A DNA stretch of 64,000 nucleotides from Typha latifolia (taxonomy: Eukaryota; Streptophyta; Magnoliopsida; Poales; Typhaceae), in assembly GCA_019914945.1 (NCBI GenBank), contig CM034101.1, positions 15,635,188 through 15,699,187 on the forward strand, written 5' to 3'. The position numbers and the translations under genes were made by a program. This document shows, piece after piece, positions 24,114 through 35,779 of this stretch (within the stretch, counting starts at the first letter, position 1; every line of letters starts with the position of its first letter). The notes under the pieces are model-generated. The model was not told the origin of the DNA. It was given only the letters and a program-made list of their open reading frames with translations, and searched no databases.

Positions 24114-25132
24114 TTATTATTTGGTAGTATATGTGGAAGTCTAGTAAAGTGTATTCTGGTGATGTGCATGTATAAACACCGCTTGTGCTACAAGATTTAA
24201 ATTCTTTGATTGTACCTGGTCAGAAATGCGTTGTTTGTGTGACTCCAGACATGGAAGGTTGATTATGGTAGGAATTTAATTTCGGTTCGTTTATCGTTTC
24301 CATATTAGTGTTAAATGTACCAATCATGAATTCACATCGAACAATTCTAATGACACCATAAATTCATGCCTAATCAGGTTCCATGACGGCAGTCGGCCAG
24401 TCGGGAATAACTTCTCTATGATAAGGCGTGATTTACAACTACAATTCAAGTAATAAATCATAGATTAATTACTACTTTATTTTTGGAGAGATTGGACGTT
24501 CACAATAAATCGTAGAATGATTTTTCACATATATAATTATAAAATTTAAAATATCATAACTACCCCGATTTTTTTTATAAAAAATGATAATTATCATTGT
24601 GATCTTTTTAACTCTTTAAAAAGTAGCATTATGCTTCGAGATTGCGCCTTTGTTGGGCCGAGCCCATTGCTCCTGTCGATCTGGCCCGTCCAACTACCAA
24701 CGCAGTTAGAAACTACACGATTCCTTCCACACTTCTACAACATGGAAATAGAAGGATTTGCTTAGAGGCAGGTGAGTCGTTTGCTAACGTAAGGGATTAC
24801 ATAAGGAGAGCTAACTAGTAATGAGAACTTGTTCATGTTGAGCTTAAAGGAAATAAAGGTGCTTACCCTCTCCAAGAGCTAAGAGGAAAAGATATCGAGA
24901 TTAGGTGGTGCTCATGTATCTCAATTTCTTCACATCCTATTATTTACCTGATGGTTATCCAGCTAGAACATTCTAGGAACAAGTAAAGTACCTTAAATTT
25001 TAAGATGTGGCAAAAAAAAAAAAAAAAAAAAAAATCTAAACATATTTTCTTTTATTGAGAGAAAAAGATACATGACGCATAGAGGAGGGTGAGCGAACTC
25101 ACAAGAGGAGAAAGAGTAATCCTCCTAATAAA
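24114..25132. other. Intergenic region between divergent subtilase and CCS genes
   Basis: The first 400 bp are the 5' flank shared with the other subtilase copy. The rest is AT-rich and ends in a 24-A run near 25011-25034 and the CCS leader. One GTAC, the core of SPL7 copper-response elements, occurs at 24988-24991; a single 4-bp match is not significant. Confidence 0.5.
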
Positions 25133-28100
25133 ATGGTAGCGTTCCTTAGAGCCTTAACTGCGGCTTCTGCTTTCCCTGCGGCCATCGCGGTGGTTGCTCT
25201 CTCTTCCTCCTCCTCCTCCTCTTCTTCTTCTTCTTCTTCTTCTTCTTCCAAGGCCCCCTCGAGAGCCCACTTCCCTTTTCCTGTCTCTTTTCGCTCGGAA
25301 TTAACGACAAAAGGATTCGAGGCTATTAGAAGCCCAATCCTCCCCATGGCTGCTGTCAAATTTGATTCTCCTGCTGCCGAGCTGAAGAACTCCGAAAGGG
25401 TTTGCTTTTCTCCAATTCTTCTTAATCTCTCTTTTGTGTTTCCATTCGTGGATTCTTACCCTCTCTTTTTGCTTCTTTTCGCAGCCAGATGAGGTTCTTC
25501 CGGAACTTTTGGTGAGTTAACTTGAGTTATTATTCATCTCTTCTGTGCGTAATTCTTTGGATCTTGATAGTACCATATCGTTTAATAATAACACGTCGAT
25601 TCCTTACTTCGACTGGGGAGTTGTGATGCTGGGATTTGATATCTTTTCTAATACGGTATAGTGTTTGAGTTGTGGAAATATCGTCACAAAGTGTTTGGAC
25701 AATTCGATAAAATTGGGTGGCATTAGGGCAAAATGTCGTCTGATTGTCATGTAGATATAATTAATTAGGGTTGGACAGATTCGTATTATAGAACAGTGAT
25801 GCCTTTTCTCGCTAATTGATCTGAATGATTCATTTCGCGTTTATTACATTGATGCTGTCCCCATTAGGGAATTGGTCAGTGGAGGTGTAGGACAACAGGG
25901 TGACTGAAATCAGCATATAATTTAAAGAGAACTAGGGACTATGGCCACACAAGTTGATTTTGGAGATTGCAATCGGGCCAATTTCTCATTTTGGAGGTTG
26001 CAGGCAGAAATTTGAAGGAGAACTTGAATTAAAAGTGTCAAAAACTTCCAAAAAGTATAGTTGACTTAGGGATTATGATTAGATAGATAAGCAACGCCGT
26101 ATCCTGGATTTTGAGCCACCCGTGTAATGTAAGCAATGAGGAGATTCACCTAGGACATAATGAAGAGAAGTGAGAACTGCAGAAGCTTCGTTTTAGAATT
26201 CGATCTAAAATAAGGCAAACTCTGTAGTTGTATTTCACTGAAAATTTCATTCACTAGCTTATTGAACAGGTTCACTTTAATTCTCAGGAGCAAAGAACTA
26301 CTCATTGCACTCCAAATTCAGGGAAATTGAATTGGAAAATGGTTGTCAACATGATTGAGTTATACTTTTCCATTTTTATCTTAATGGCATAATGTGTTAT
26401 GGTGGAAAGAGGATCTGACCTAATCTTCTTTTTAAGTTGAGTTTCTACTGTTTATACCCTGGCTTCAGGAAACACTCAATAGATTTATGATAAGCATCTG
26501 TTTGATTTATATCCCTAGAGTTCCATATTCTTCTCAAGTAGCATTCTGGTTAGAATTTCTAATGTGAAACATCATTTTCTTACTTGAGTTTTATTTATGA
26601 CCTTAGACAGAATTCATGGTGGATATGAAGTGTGAGGACTGTGTTTCAGCAGTGAAGAACCACCTGCTAAAGCTTGATGGTTGGTAACTATTCTGTATTA
26701 AACCATTTGTTGCTCAATCAAGTGTACTTGGAACAGCATGCTAATTTTTTGGCATTTGTTTTGAAGTGTTTGTATGCATGATCTAATGCTGCACAATGTT
26801 GGCAACAGGTATAAAAAGTGTTGATGTAGACTTGAGTAATCAAGTGGTGAGAGTTCTTGGATCTCTTCCAGTGAAGAGCATGCTGGATGCTCTGGAGCAG
26901 ACAGGTCGTAGTGCACGATTGATTGGACAAGGAAACCCAAATGGTAGGTAATTTTACTTTTTTGTGTATCCTGCACCAGTTGAGAACCTTTGATCGAGTT
27001 ACGCTCTACCTTTGTCTAACTTCAATAAAAACTTTTTCTTTTGATGTACATTATCTCCTCAGATAATCTTGAAAGTTGAAAATGTTATATCTGAAATTTA
27101 CTAGACCACTAGTATAATGAGTTCTACCAATAATTTGCACTCGTGAAGTAGCTATAGTGTCAAATGGTTGCCATTTATATTATGTTATGACAGTTTCAGC
27201 TATTCCTAAAATGGATTGTTGTTTGGCATATCTTATTAATGCCTCTTGTTTTCTGGAATCTCATTTTACACTTCTCTTTATCTGCTCACATTTGTTGTTA
27301 TTTACTTATTTATGATTCCTATTTATGAAGGCTAAATTACAGATATTCAATTAGATTTTGTTGTTTACTTATTAATGATTTCTATTTGTTTTCTTCTATT
27401 TTACCAACTCTACATAAGCCACTTGTGGATCCTATTTTTCTCCATTATCTATTTTGTGAAACTCTTAATATTTTCCTTAATTTTTTGTAGGTTTTTCCAT
27501 CTTCTGGATTTTTAAGTTGACTTGATTGTACCTACTTTTAGTTTCTTTCAAGTTTCAAATTTAACTTTGTTTCATATTTCTAGTAAACTTTTGTATACAT
27601 GACATATGTTAGACAGTGGGAAAGAAAAAATGCCAAGCAATTTGAGGCACTAGGTTTATATTAGAAAACATGAATTCAATATCAGGTATGTGTTGTTATG
27701 AAATCATTTATGATGAATGAATCTTCCACCATCAACAAACTACAAACTGTCCAAAGAGTTTGTGCATTCAAATGTATTATAGCATGAATAATGTCGATAT
27801 TAGTTTAATAGATTCCCATGACAAAATATAAAATTATCTAACTCATCAACTTTATTCCTTTCTGCTGCCCGTCAGTTAATTGAATGCAGGGGCATATTTG
27901 ATGTTTTTGTTTACTAATAATTGAGTGACTGATTGCTTACTGTTTTTGTAGATTATATAGTTTCTGCTGCTGTTGCCGAGTTCAAAGGTCCTGTTGTATA
28001 TGGTGTTGTACGCTTAGCTCAAGTGAACATGGAATTAGCTAGAGTTGAAGCCAACTTTAGTGGCATGTCACCTGGAAAGCATGGGTGGTCCATAAATGAG

Positions 28101-28901
28101 TTTGGGGATTTAACCAGAGGTGCAGCTAGTACAGGAAGAGTGTTTAATCCTCCTAATCATATGTCTGAGAAGGTTACCCTCGATTCTTGTTTTATTTTGT
28201 ATTATGCATCATTTATTTAGTCATGTATTTTAGAAATCTGCTGCTTATCATGCTTTGTTGCGCGTGTTGATTGAAGTTATAGTGTTGGGGCACAGTGCAA
28301 TCTGGTAAGTTCAGTGCTGTGTCAGTCTGTAAGCATGATTTTCCTTTTAGATTTCTAGTATGTAATCAAATCCTTTACTTTTTCCTATAAATTTTATGTA
28401 TGTCAAACTTAGAAGTTATTGAATAGGATGATCTATTAGTTAATAGAGAGTGCATTGTTGTGGTTCTTGCTTATTTGAATGAGATTCTGCACTGCTTATT
28501 AAAGTTTGCATCTAATATCTCCAGCTATCAGACCAAACTATCAACAATTTACTCTTCTATTTGATATAGTTTCTGTCTTTAATAGCTAGACGACATTTTT
28601 TTTATTATAGTTTCAAAAGCAGCTGTAATTTATGCGTTACTAAACAGTTAGTTATTGCTAACAGCCACTTGGTGACCTGGGAACACTGGAAGCTCTTCAA
28701 ACAGGCGAAGCTCGTTTCTCAGATGCTAAACAGATGATTAAAGTTGCTGAGCTGATTGGCCGTTCTATTGTAGTATATGAAACTGAAGAAAGATCAGACC
28801 CAGGCATTGCGGCGGCAGTCATAGCAAGAAGTGCCGGAGTTGGGGAGAACTACAAAAAGCTCTGCACCTGTGATGGAGTCACCATATGGGAATCAAGCTA
28901 G
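25133..28901 (+). CDS. CCS: Copper chaperone for Cu/Zn superoxide dismutase, dual-targeted
   Basis: CCS delivers copper to Cu/Zn-SOD and forms its disulfide in chloroplast and cytosol. Six exons, 25133-25399, 25485-25511, 26607-26679, 26809-26943, 27952-28172 and 28665-28901, join in frame to 319 residues. Exon 2 is a 27-nt microexon. Residues 1-71 are a transit peptide with a long serine run. A second in-frame ATG at 25346 (Met72, MAAVKFDSP) could give a cytosolic form, as in Arabidopsis. Domain I has the copper site MKCEDC (Cys107, Cys110); the usual residue before the second Cys is Gly, here Asp. Domain II is SOD-like (GWSINEFGDLTRGAASTG). Domain III ends CTCDGVTIWESS with the transfer motif Cys308-x-Cys310, then stops about nine residues earlier than Arabidopsis CCS. 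Confidence 0.94.
25201..25250 (+). repeat. TCC/TCT microsatellite encoding a poly-serine run in the CCS transit peptide
   Basis: TCC units change to TCT units and encode about 17 consecutive serines. The Arabidopsis CCS transit peptide also has a serine run, so the tract is tolerated in this position. Its length is likely to vary between individuals. Confidence 0.85.
28667..28687 (+). promoter_or_regulatory. miR398 target site in CCS mRNA
   Basis: The start of exon 6, coding LGDLGTL, contains GGTGACCTGGGAACAC. Against the known plant miR398 sequence this pairs at miRNA positions 2-7 and 9-17, with one G:U wobble at position 8 and mismatches at position 1 and in the 3' end. Arabidopsis CCS1 is an established miR398 target. 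The pairing is read from the sequence; cleavage here is inferred. Confidence 0.75.
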
Positions 28902-29197
28902 ATTATATTGTCAGTTATAAGTACTGCAATCTGGTTCCTTTTCGTTTTTTATTTGTTATGTCATTGTACACTATCTATAGTTGTAAAATCAGATGAGAAG
29001 AAACTCTGTCCAATAAACACAATTCTGATGAAACTGAGATTATTAATTGAGGCATCAAAGTTAACAAACTATTCTCATGCGATGAATCAAAATTCCTTTC
29101 TGGACTACTACACCAATGTGATATTACTCTCATGAAGGATATTTGAATCTTTTACAGCAGATAAAGTTGGTTCATCAACAGATCTCACTAAATCGAT

Positions 29198-31528
29198 TCA
29201 CAATGGCGGCAGCCATGTTAGTACGACCGGACTGCGAACTGAATGCACTCCTCCGTCGCTCCATGTCAGGGCTCCGAATTCTGGTGATGACTGTGGAGAT
29301 TTTGTTCTGAAAGTAACCTTGTAAGATAGCTTTTGCTTCTGTCTTGTAAACTGCAGTTTGTTAGGCTCAACTAGAACGTCTGCACCTTTGAAGGGTGTAA
29401 CCTTGACATGGTACGTTGAAGCTGGATGACCAACATTAGTAACAGTCCTGTGCACTATCAACACTGAAGCTGGCTGCTCAGAAAAAACGGCAGAAATGGC
29501 TGGATAGTTCAGATCTCCTGGAGAAGCGAATCTATGCTTGCAAGTTTTATTGGAGTTCTTGGAGAACACTTTGAGCTGCAAAGGTGTAAGCTTCTGTGTG
29601 CATAAAAATTCGAAGTAGTCTTCTGCACTGATGTCATACACCAGCCCAGGATCCAGAGCTTTCAAAGGATGTATATGGCCAGCACCATGATCATAGGAAG
29701 TCGAAGGCGAAGCCGTGGCCGCATCTTTCAGCGGCCGGAAAGTGTTGTCATGGACGTAGGCGGTAGTCATCAGCGCCGATTTAATCTCAGCTGGACTCCA
29801 ATCCGGGTGGCCCGCTTTGATCAACGCGGCCACACCGCCGACGTGCGGGCACGACATGGAGGTTCCTGACAAGATGTTAAACCCGACACGGCGGCGATCA
29901 GCCACCAAGCTGGACGGGCTAGCGTCGCCGCTCCACGCAGCGAGAATGTTCACCCCCGGTGCGATGACGTCCGGCTTGAGGATCTCCAACGTGAGAAAGT
30001 TTGGCCCTCGGGAGGAGAACGCCGCGACCACCGGCGAAGGTCGGACGCCGACTTTGGTGCCCTCAAAGCTCAATGTAGCAGTGGGATTGGAAACACTATT
30101 AGCATAATGCTTGATCGCTCTACCTGCATTCTCTCCTACAGCAACTGCAGGCAAGAGGTGGCTGTCTGCCACAAGCTCTTCACCATTAGCCGCAGTATTG
30201 GTCAAGATCATGCCTATTCCTCCTGCTTCTTTAACCACTTGGCCCTTCTGGACACGTGGAGTAATCCCACGGTCGCATATAACGATCTTTCCTGCAACCA
30301 CATGCGGATCCAATGTCCCCTCGAGGCATAGAGATCTCGGATCCGGGTTGCTTTGGTTCCCGCCCATGTAAACCACCGGGTACTGCTTCTGAGGTAAAAG
30401 ATTCCTCCTACCCTTGTAAAGCGACACCCCGGTGGAATTTATCCCATTTCCGAGCTTTATTCTAGCCGGGAAATCCCTGTCCATGGTGCTCGCTCCCACC
30501 GTGGTTATCCACGGCGATACGTTAGTGAGGCTTATCGGATCCGGGCCGCCATTCCCGGCCGAGCACGCGACGAACACGCCCATCTCCATCGCCCCGAACG
30601 CCGACACGGATAAGCTATCCCGGTAGTACGAGGATATGCCCCCGCCGAGCGAGATGGACAAGATATCCACCCCGTCCGCCACGGCTCTATCCACGGCGGC
30701 CAAGATGTCCGAGCTGAAGCACCCGCCGCTCCAGCACACCTTGTACGCGGCGATGCGGGCCCGCGGCGCCATGCCGCGCGCAGTGCCGCGGGCGTAGCTG
30801 AACAGGTTGGCGTTGGGCACGGCGGCGCCAGCCGCGGTGGCGGCGGTGTGGGTCCCGTGGCCGTCTTGGTCACGCGGGGACTTGAACTCGCTCGTCTCGT
30901 TGATGGGCCCGGAGGAAGCCTCGTAGCCGTGGTAAAAGATACGGGCCCCCACAATTTTTCTATTGCAGTTCTTCTTCGAGAAGCCTCGGCCCACTTCGCA
31001 TGCGCCCTTCCATTTGGTAGGTATTGGGCCGAGGCCCATATCGTTGAAGCTTGGGCTCTCGGGCCAAATACCCGTATCGAGAACGCCCACGACAACGTCA
31101 TGGTTGGCAACAGCCGATGAGTAGATGCTGTTGGTAACTGCTGGGCCTATGCCGAGGAACTGTGGGCTTCTTGTCGTGTGCAGCTCATAGATCGTCTCGG
31201 GGAACACCGACAGCACACCGTGGTGGCTCTCCAGTTGCTCGGCTTGCTCTTGGGTGAGTTGGACCGCGAAGCCGTGGAAGGCGACGTCGTAGTTGTAGAG
31301 GATTCTCGTAGAAGGTTCCTCTAGCTCAGACATGGTGGAACTTGCCAGGGATGCGACGGTGGAGGCGTACCACTCGTGATGATGAGCGAAGGACGTGGGC
31401 ATCTCAGATCTGGACATCTGGATGATGTAAGTTTTGGGCGTTGAAGTAGAGAGGGATGAGGACAGATGGAGCGAGATTAGGAGTAGTGATAGCCATGGCC
31501 ATCCTGGTTTGCTCCTAGGCGTTGTCAT
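29198..31528 (-). CDS. SBT1.3: SBT1.3-like subtilase (peptidase S8)
   Basis: A single-exon secreted serine protease of 776 residues. It has a signal peptide (residues 1-30), I9 prodomain (TYIIQMSRSEMP onward), S8 domain with PA insert, and Fn-III tail ending RSPVVLTWLPPL. Catalytic residues are Asp151 (GVLDTGIWPES), His224 (DGHGTHTAAT) and Ser557 (SGTSMSCPHVGG), with oxyanion Asn326. Near-identical blocks such as FGAMEMGVFV, NVSPWITTVGASTMDRDFPA and GKIVICDRGITPRVQKGQ match Arabidopsis SBT1.3 closely, so this looks orthologous. It is not a recent duplicate of the P69-like pair. A 20-G homopolymer lies 56-75 bp upstream of the ATG. It acts in the cell wall space; substrates are not known. Confidence 0.96.
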   Translation of the reverse strand: MTTPRSKPGWPWLSLLLISLHLSSSLSTSTPKTYIIQMSRSEMPTSFAHHHEWYASTVASLASSTMSELEEPSTRILYNYDVAFHGFAVQLTQEQAEQLESHHGVLSVFPETIYELHTTRSPQFLGIGPAVTNSIYSSAVANHDVVVGVLDTGIWPESPSFNDMGLGPIPTKWKGACEVGRGFSKKNCNRKIVGARIFYHGYEASSGPINETSEFKSPRDQDGHGTHTAATAAGAAVPNANLFSYARGTARGMAPRARIAAYKVCWSGGCFSSDILAAVDRAVADGVDILSISLGGGISSYYRDSLSVSAFGAMEMGVFVACSAGNGGPDPISLTNVSPWITTVGASTMDRDFPARIKLGNGINSTGVSLYKGRRNLLPQKQYPVVYMGGNQSNPDPRSLCLEGTLDPHVVAGKIVICDRGITPRVQKGQVVKEAGGIGMILTNTAANGEELVADSHLLPAVAVGENAGRAIKHYANSVSNPTATLSFEGTKVGVRPSPVVAAFSSRGPNFLTLEILKPDVIAPGVNILAAWSGDASPSSLVADRRRVGFNILSGTSMSCPHVGGVAALIKAGHPDWSPAEIKSALMTTAYVHDNTFRPLKDAATASPSTSYDHGAGHIHPLKALDPGLVYDISAEDYFEFLCTQKLTPLQLKVFSKNSNKTCKHRFASPGDLNYPAISAVFSEQPASVLIVHRTVTNVGHPASTYHVKVTPFKGADVLVEPNKLQFTRQKQKLSYKVTFRTKSPQSSPEFGALTWSDGGVHSVRSPVVLTWLPPL

Positions 31529-34500
31529 GAGGGGATTGGGATGGAAGAAGAGAGATCGATCTTTAGGGGGGGCGGGGCAGGGCGGGGGGGGGGGGGGGGG
31601 GGGAGAAGTGAATGGGAGTGGGATAGTGGAGTAGGAGGTGTAGTGTTTAAGTAGCTGGATTCAAGTGAGGCATCTCCTTGTACGGGGGGATAATAAAAGA
31701 GGTAGGTGCTTGTAGTTGCTTTCCAAACGTAGGGAATTTATTGGGCTCTTGAAGCCTATAAAACTATTTAGGAATTGATAGAATCATTAAACTATGCATA
31801 GTATGTGGCATCTGCACTAATGAGCCCTCTTGGTAGGGGAATAATCTGAATGATTGCGTCTTTTGCATGGTGAGGATCGTATAAAGCTACGAGTGTGCAT
31901 CATGACATCTCTCATGTCCAAACAATTAATTTTGAGGTCTAAGATGGTGTTTATTAACTTCGAAAGCATGGGAATGGTACAGGGGTGATGCCCAGGACTT
32001 GAATTATTACCTACTGTTGGTGGGGAGTCCATCGTCCATTTTCAGAGGACATACAAAAAGTGTGGATGTATCTGCAAGCATTTGTTTCTTGCACAACTAC
32101 TGCTTCACTTACTCTTTCACACCTCCGGGGCCTACTACTGATTTCATGTATTCGGGATAAAAATAAATGGAGCCAAAAATAACACTTTCTTATAACAGAA
32201 TAAGTAGTGGGTGCGAATAACTTGGCCTTTACTTTGGTTGGTGAACTCATCTAAATATAGAAGAATAATAAGACACAATTCTTGTAATTAAAAATGCCAA
32301 GCGTAGTAGCTCACGGGCAAGTACCTCTTCTGTTCCGTAGATTTTATTTTTTAAAAAAATAAACAGCACCAAAGAGAGTGAGGTGAAAGACAGTTGTTAA
32401 CACGCTAAGCTGCGTTGGAATTTGGGGTTCTTTAGTCTATATCCATGACCCCATCTCCCTAGGAATAAATGAGCTTTAAACAACACCGCCAAGGCCACGT
32501 ATGTTCGTCCCATTTCCTCTGGGTGGAGGCAGGCCCACCTCACGTGGTTTCCTGACTCCTATGTCTTAAAAACTCCCGTCTTAAAAACTCCAATTCATAT
32601 CATCACCAACCCACTTTAATTGCTCCAATTTAAGGCACCACCGAACGAACTCGTCATTAACCATCGTACTCGACTCGAGCTGCTCGGCGGTTCGGTGACC
32701 AAGATGTGAATTTATTGAGCCACACTTTTGAGCTCATATGGGACGATCCAAGTCTAGATTAGGGCTTGAAATAGAGATTGAAATGGTGGGTCGAACTAGG
32801 TCCAATTAATCCACATTCTCGAAAATACCATCTTTTAAAGGCCGATTTTGATGGTTCGATTATAGATAGCTTAAGCCTGATCAGGGTTCAGGTCTAGCTC
32901 GGTCGAGCTAAGCTTGGTCAACTAATTCGGCAAGAGTGGTTTCTTCAAGCATAAACAGCGGGATGGCATACATCACCAGTGGCCCGTACTGGTGCCACCT
33001 GCTGCTATTGTCTGTAGGGTCGTCCGCCACGTGGCGAATCTTGGCCTTACGAGGCATCAGACATGTCCGGTTTCGTATTGCTTTAATTAAGAAAAAGCTT
33101 CATGATGATATGTTGTTTTATATGCAATGCAAATAATCAACGAACACGATACGCCTTAGATGTGCATCCAGCATCCAGATTATGGCAATGTACTATAGTT
33201 GCGAGTGGAACCCAAAATTCCCATTCATATGGCCTTTCCCTTGCCAAGGAATTCATCAATTTTTTTTTTCTTTTAAATGATCATAAACTTATAGGCTAAT
33301 CATATTAGATAACTAAGTCAATTCTCATGAAAAATAGACTAGCTCAAACTATAAACATATAATGCCACAACTGAAAATCCACTAAATATTAACCAATAAA
33401 CATCCATGGTATCTATCATAGACTAGTAAACCTTAATCATTAAGGTACAGTAGTGATCTAAAAAATCATCAATTGAAGGCAATGTAAGACTCATTTGACC
33501 TAATCTGACTAGCCAAATGGTCGGGTTTAGAATGTAGTTGATCCGGACAGGTAATAAATCAGGTAGCGCCGTAGCGGCCGTTTGCTTGTTTCAATATACA
33601 ATATTTATAGTGTTAAAGAACTAATATAAATAAAAATCTTATATATTTTTCTCCTATGTTCTGATTAAAGAGAGAAAGAATGCGTTTTGAGTCTTTTTGA
33701 CATCTTTTTAAATGTTAAAATACAAATACATATTAACCCTGGGAAAGGATATTTCATAAAATTCAGAAAAACCTAATTTTTATATTATAATTTATATGTG
33801 TAATACAGATTTTCTAAATATATAAAGCAAATCAGCGCAGTAATGCTCCAAGATAAACTAGTCTCGGGGAAAAGAGAATCAACTCACATTGGGGCTTTTT
33901 CTCTTCCCTTTAGCAAAAGAACCTTTACCGCGGAATCCTTGCCGAACAATTTAAAGTAGGAATAATTACTTTAATCAAAATTCTCACAGTAAAATATTCA
34001 CATCTCTCTGCTAAGTTTATAATGGACCAAGCTTTTTTCAATTCGAAGTACCAAGAGGTTTGTGCAGGCAACCAATTAACATGCATACCCATCACAACAA
34101 GCTCGAAAAGAGAGCTTTAATTTTGATCTACACCAGTAACACTTTCTAAATTATGCATCTTATGCAGAGATTAATGTCACTTGTTGATATAATGATCCTA
34201 ACTCGAATTCAATGAATAGCTAATGACAGTCATTAGCTGCATTACATTATGATCCTGCAGTACTTTCTAATGAATAATCTAATGCAAAATACAAGGAAAC
34301 CTATAGTATAAGTAGCGCATCAGACAGTAATTGTCGAAAGCAATAAAGTTCTACGAATACTGAAATAATAGTCAATACCAAACCAAACATGAAGCCGTCA
34401 TAAGTTTCAGACAGTATGCTACTAAACTAAACATCTTCCAATGCCGTCTAATTATGTGATTTACCAAAAATTTTGAATCACCAAAGAATACAACATTTTC

Positions 34501-35779
34501 CATCTGTAATTTTCATTTGGTGACAGTCTTGGATCAAAGAACACATCAAGTGGCCCAATTTGTACACCCAACAAGATACGCCTTGGCTTAAGGCCCTCCT
34601 TTGTTAAGACAAATTCTGACTGAACAGTTGCCCTCAAATTAGCTCACACCTACTCAGCTTTCGGAAAGGTGAACAACATTCGTATTCTTCTATTGCTGAA
34701 CTTGAGAATCTCAATTTCTCAAAATTGACAGCATAGGATCAACAATCATCATCAAATGGCCAATACCGAAGTATATACAAAACCTTGAACTCACTTTCTG
34801 CTGTCAAGCCGAATGAAATTCACTATGCGATTCTATGCTACCATCTTCTGAGATATTTTATAATATTAAACAAGAAAATTAGACCTGTCTTAACTAATTC
34901 AGTTCAAAAGTTCGCCTATCATATAGCAAAGAATATAAGATATTCGCCATGCCACCCATCCAAAGAGTCCTCTCTGTAGAACAGCCATCTCCAATTCATC
35001 CGACCACATCACCTGATAATTATTTTAAAACTCACGAATACAACCACCAATCCTATTTAGTATTCGTTAAGCTATCATGTTGATTATTGTTCCTATAGAC
35101 ATTTGATACCATTAAGCATATCATATGATATTTCTATTAAATTGGTAAGCACCAATTGTAAGTTATGTCTATTCGATGAGCTTAACAATCTCCTTAAAAT
35201 GTTTGTCCACAAATTCACATCCAACACCTAAATAACAGTTTTGACAGAACTGAAGGAAAAAGAAAGGAACATATGTTACTCTTCTTCTGCAGGGTGATTT
35301 AGGAAGATGAAAATGCAAGGTTTCCTGAAAAGATTGGGTTCCTACCAGTTTCGAGTAAAGGTACTCTTAGTACAAAATCCTGATACATGTTGATCTTTTA
35401 TGCTAGATGTATCCTAACATCATCATTTAGGTTAATGGAACAATCAAAAGAAATGAACTACTAAAAGTATGATATATTAAGATTTTGAAACAATAGATTC
35501 ACTCGCTCGAAAGTGTACATAAATATGAATTTAAGTGATATAGGTCTGACAGTCAACTGTAAATCCTCTAATCAAGCAATTAAATGCCATCCAATAGAAT
35601 AACAAGTAGGGCAATGCATCCAAGGCATGTATCATACTCAAGACACCCAATTAACATAATAAAAGTAAGAAATTTAGAGCACAGTAGCGATGACTCTTTG
35701 GCTCAAATCCATCAAACTTATAACATGCAAGAAGATGTTTGATACTATGCCGAAAAGAGGAGAATTAAGGAAAAAGACC
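31529..35779. other. Intergenic region between SBT1.3 and NEET genes
   Basis: Starts with the GC-rich SBT1.3 leader containing a 20-G run (31584-31603), then AT-rich DNA. A minus-strand open frame of 61 codons (34461-34643) has natural-looking protein composition but no start and no recognisable family. No complete gene, RNA gene or clear element is seen; part of 34000-35779 may be 3' untranslated sequence of NEET or an unrecognised transcript. Confidence 0.5.
31584..31603 (+). repeat. 20-base guanine homopolymer in the SBT1.3 promoter/leader
   Basis: An uninterrupted 20-G run sits inside a wider G-rich stretch (31566-31603). On the minus-strand gene the template strand is the G-rich one. 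It could form a quadruplex and is also a place where assembly length is unreliable. Confidence 0.9.

Noticed and set aside
24988..24991. SPL7 copper-response element in the CCS promoter
   Set aside because: A single GTAC is expected by chance every 256 bp; no cluster is present.
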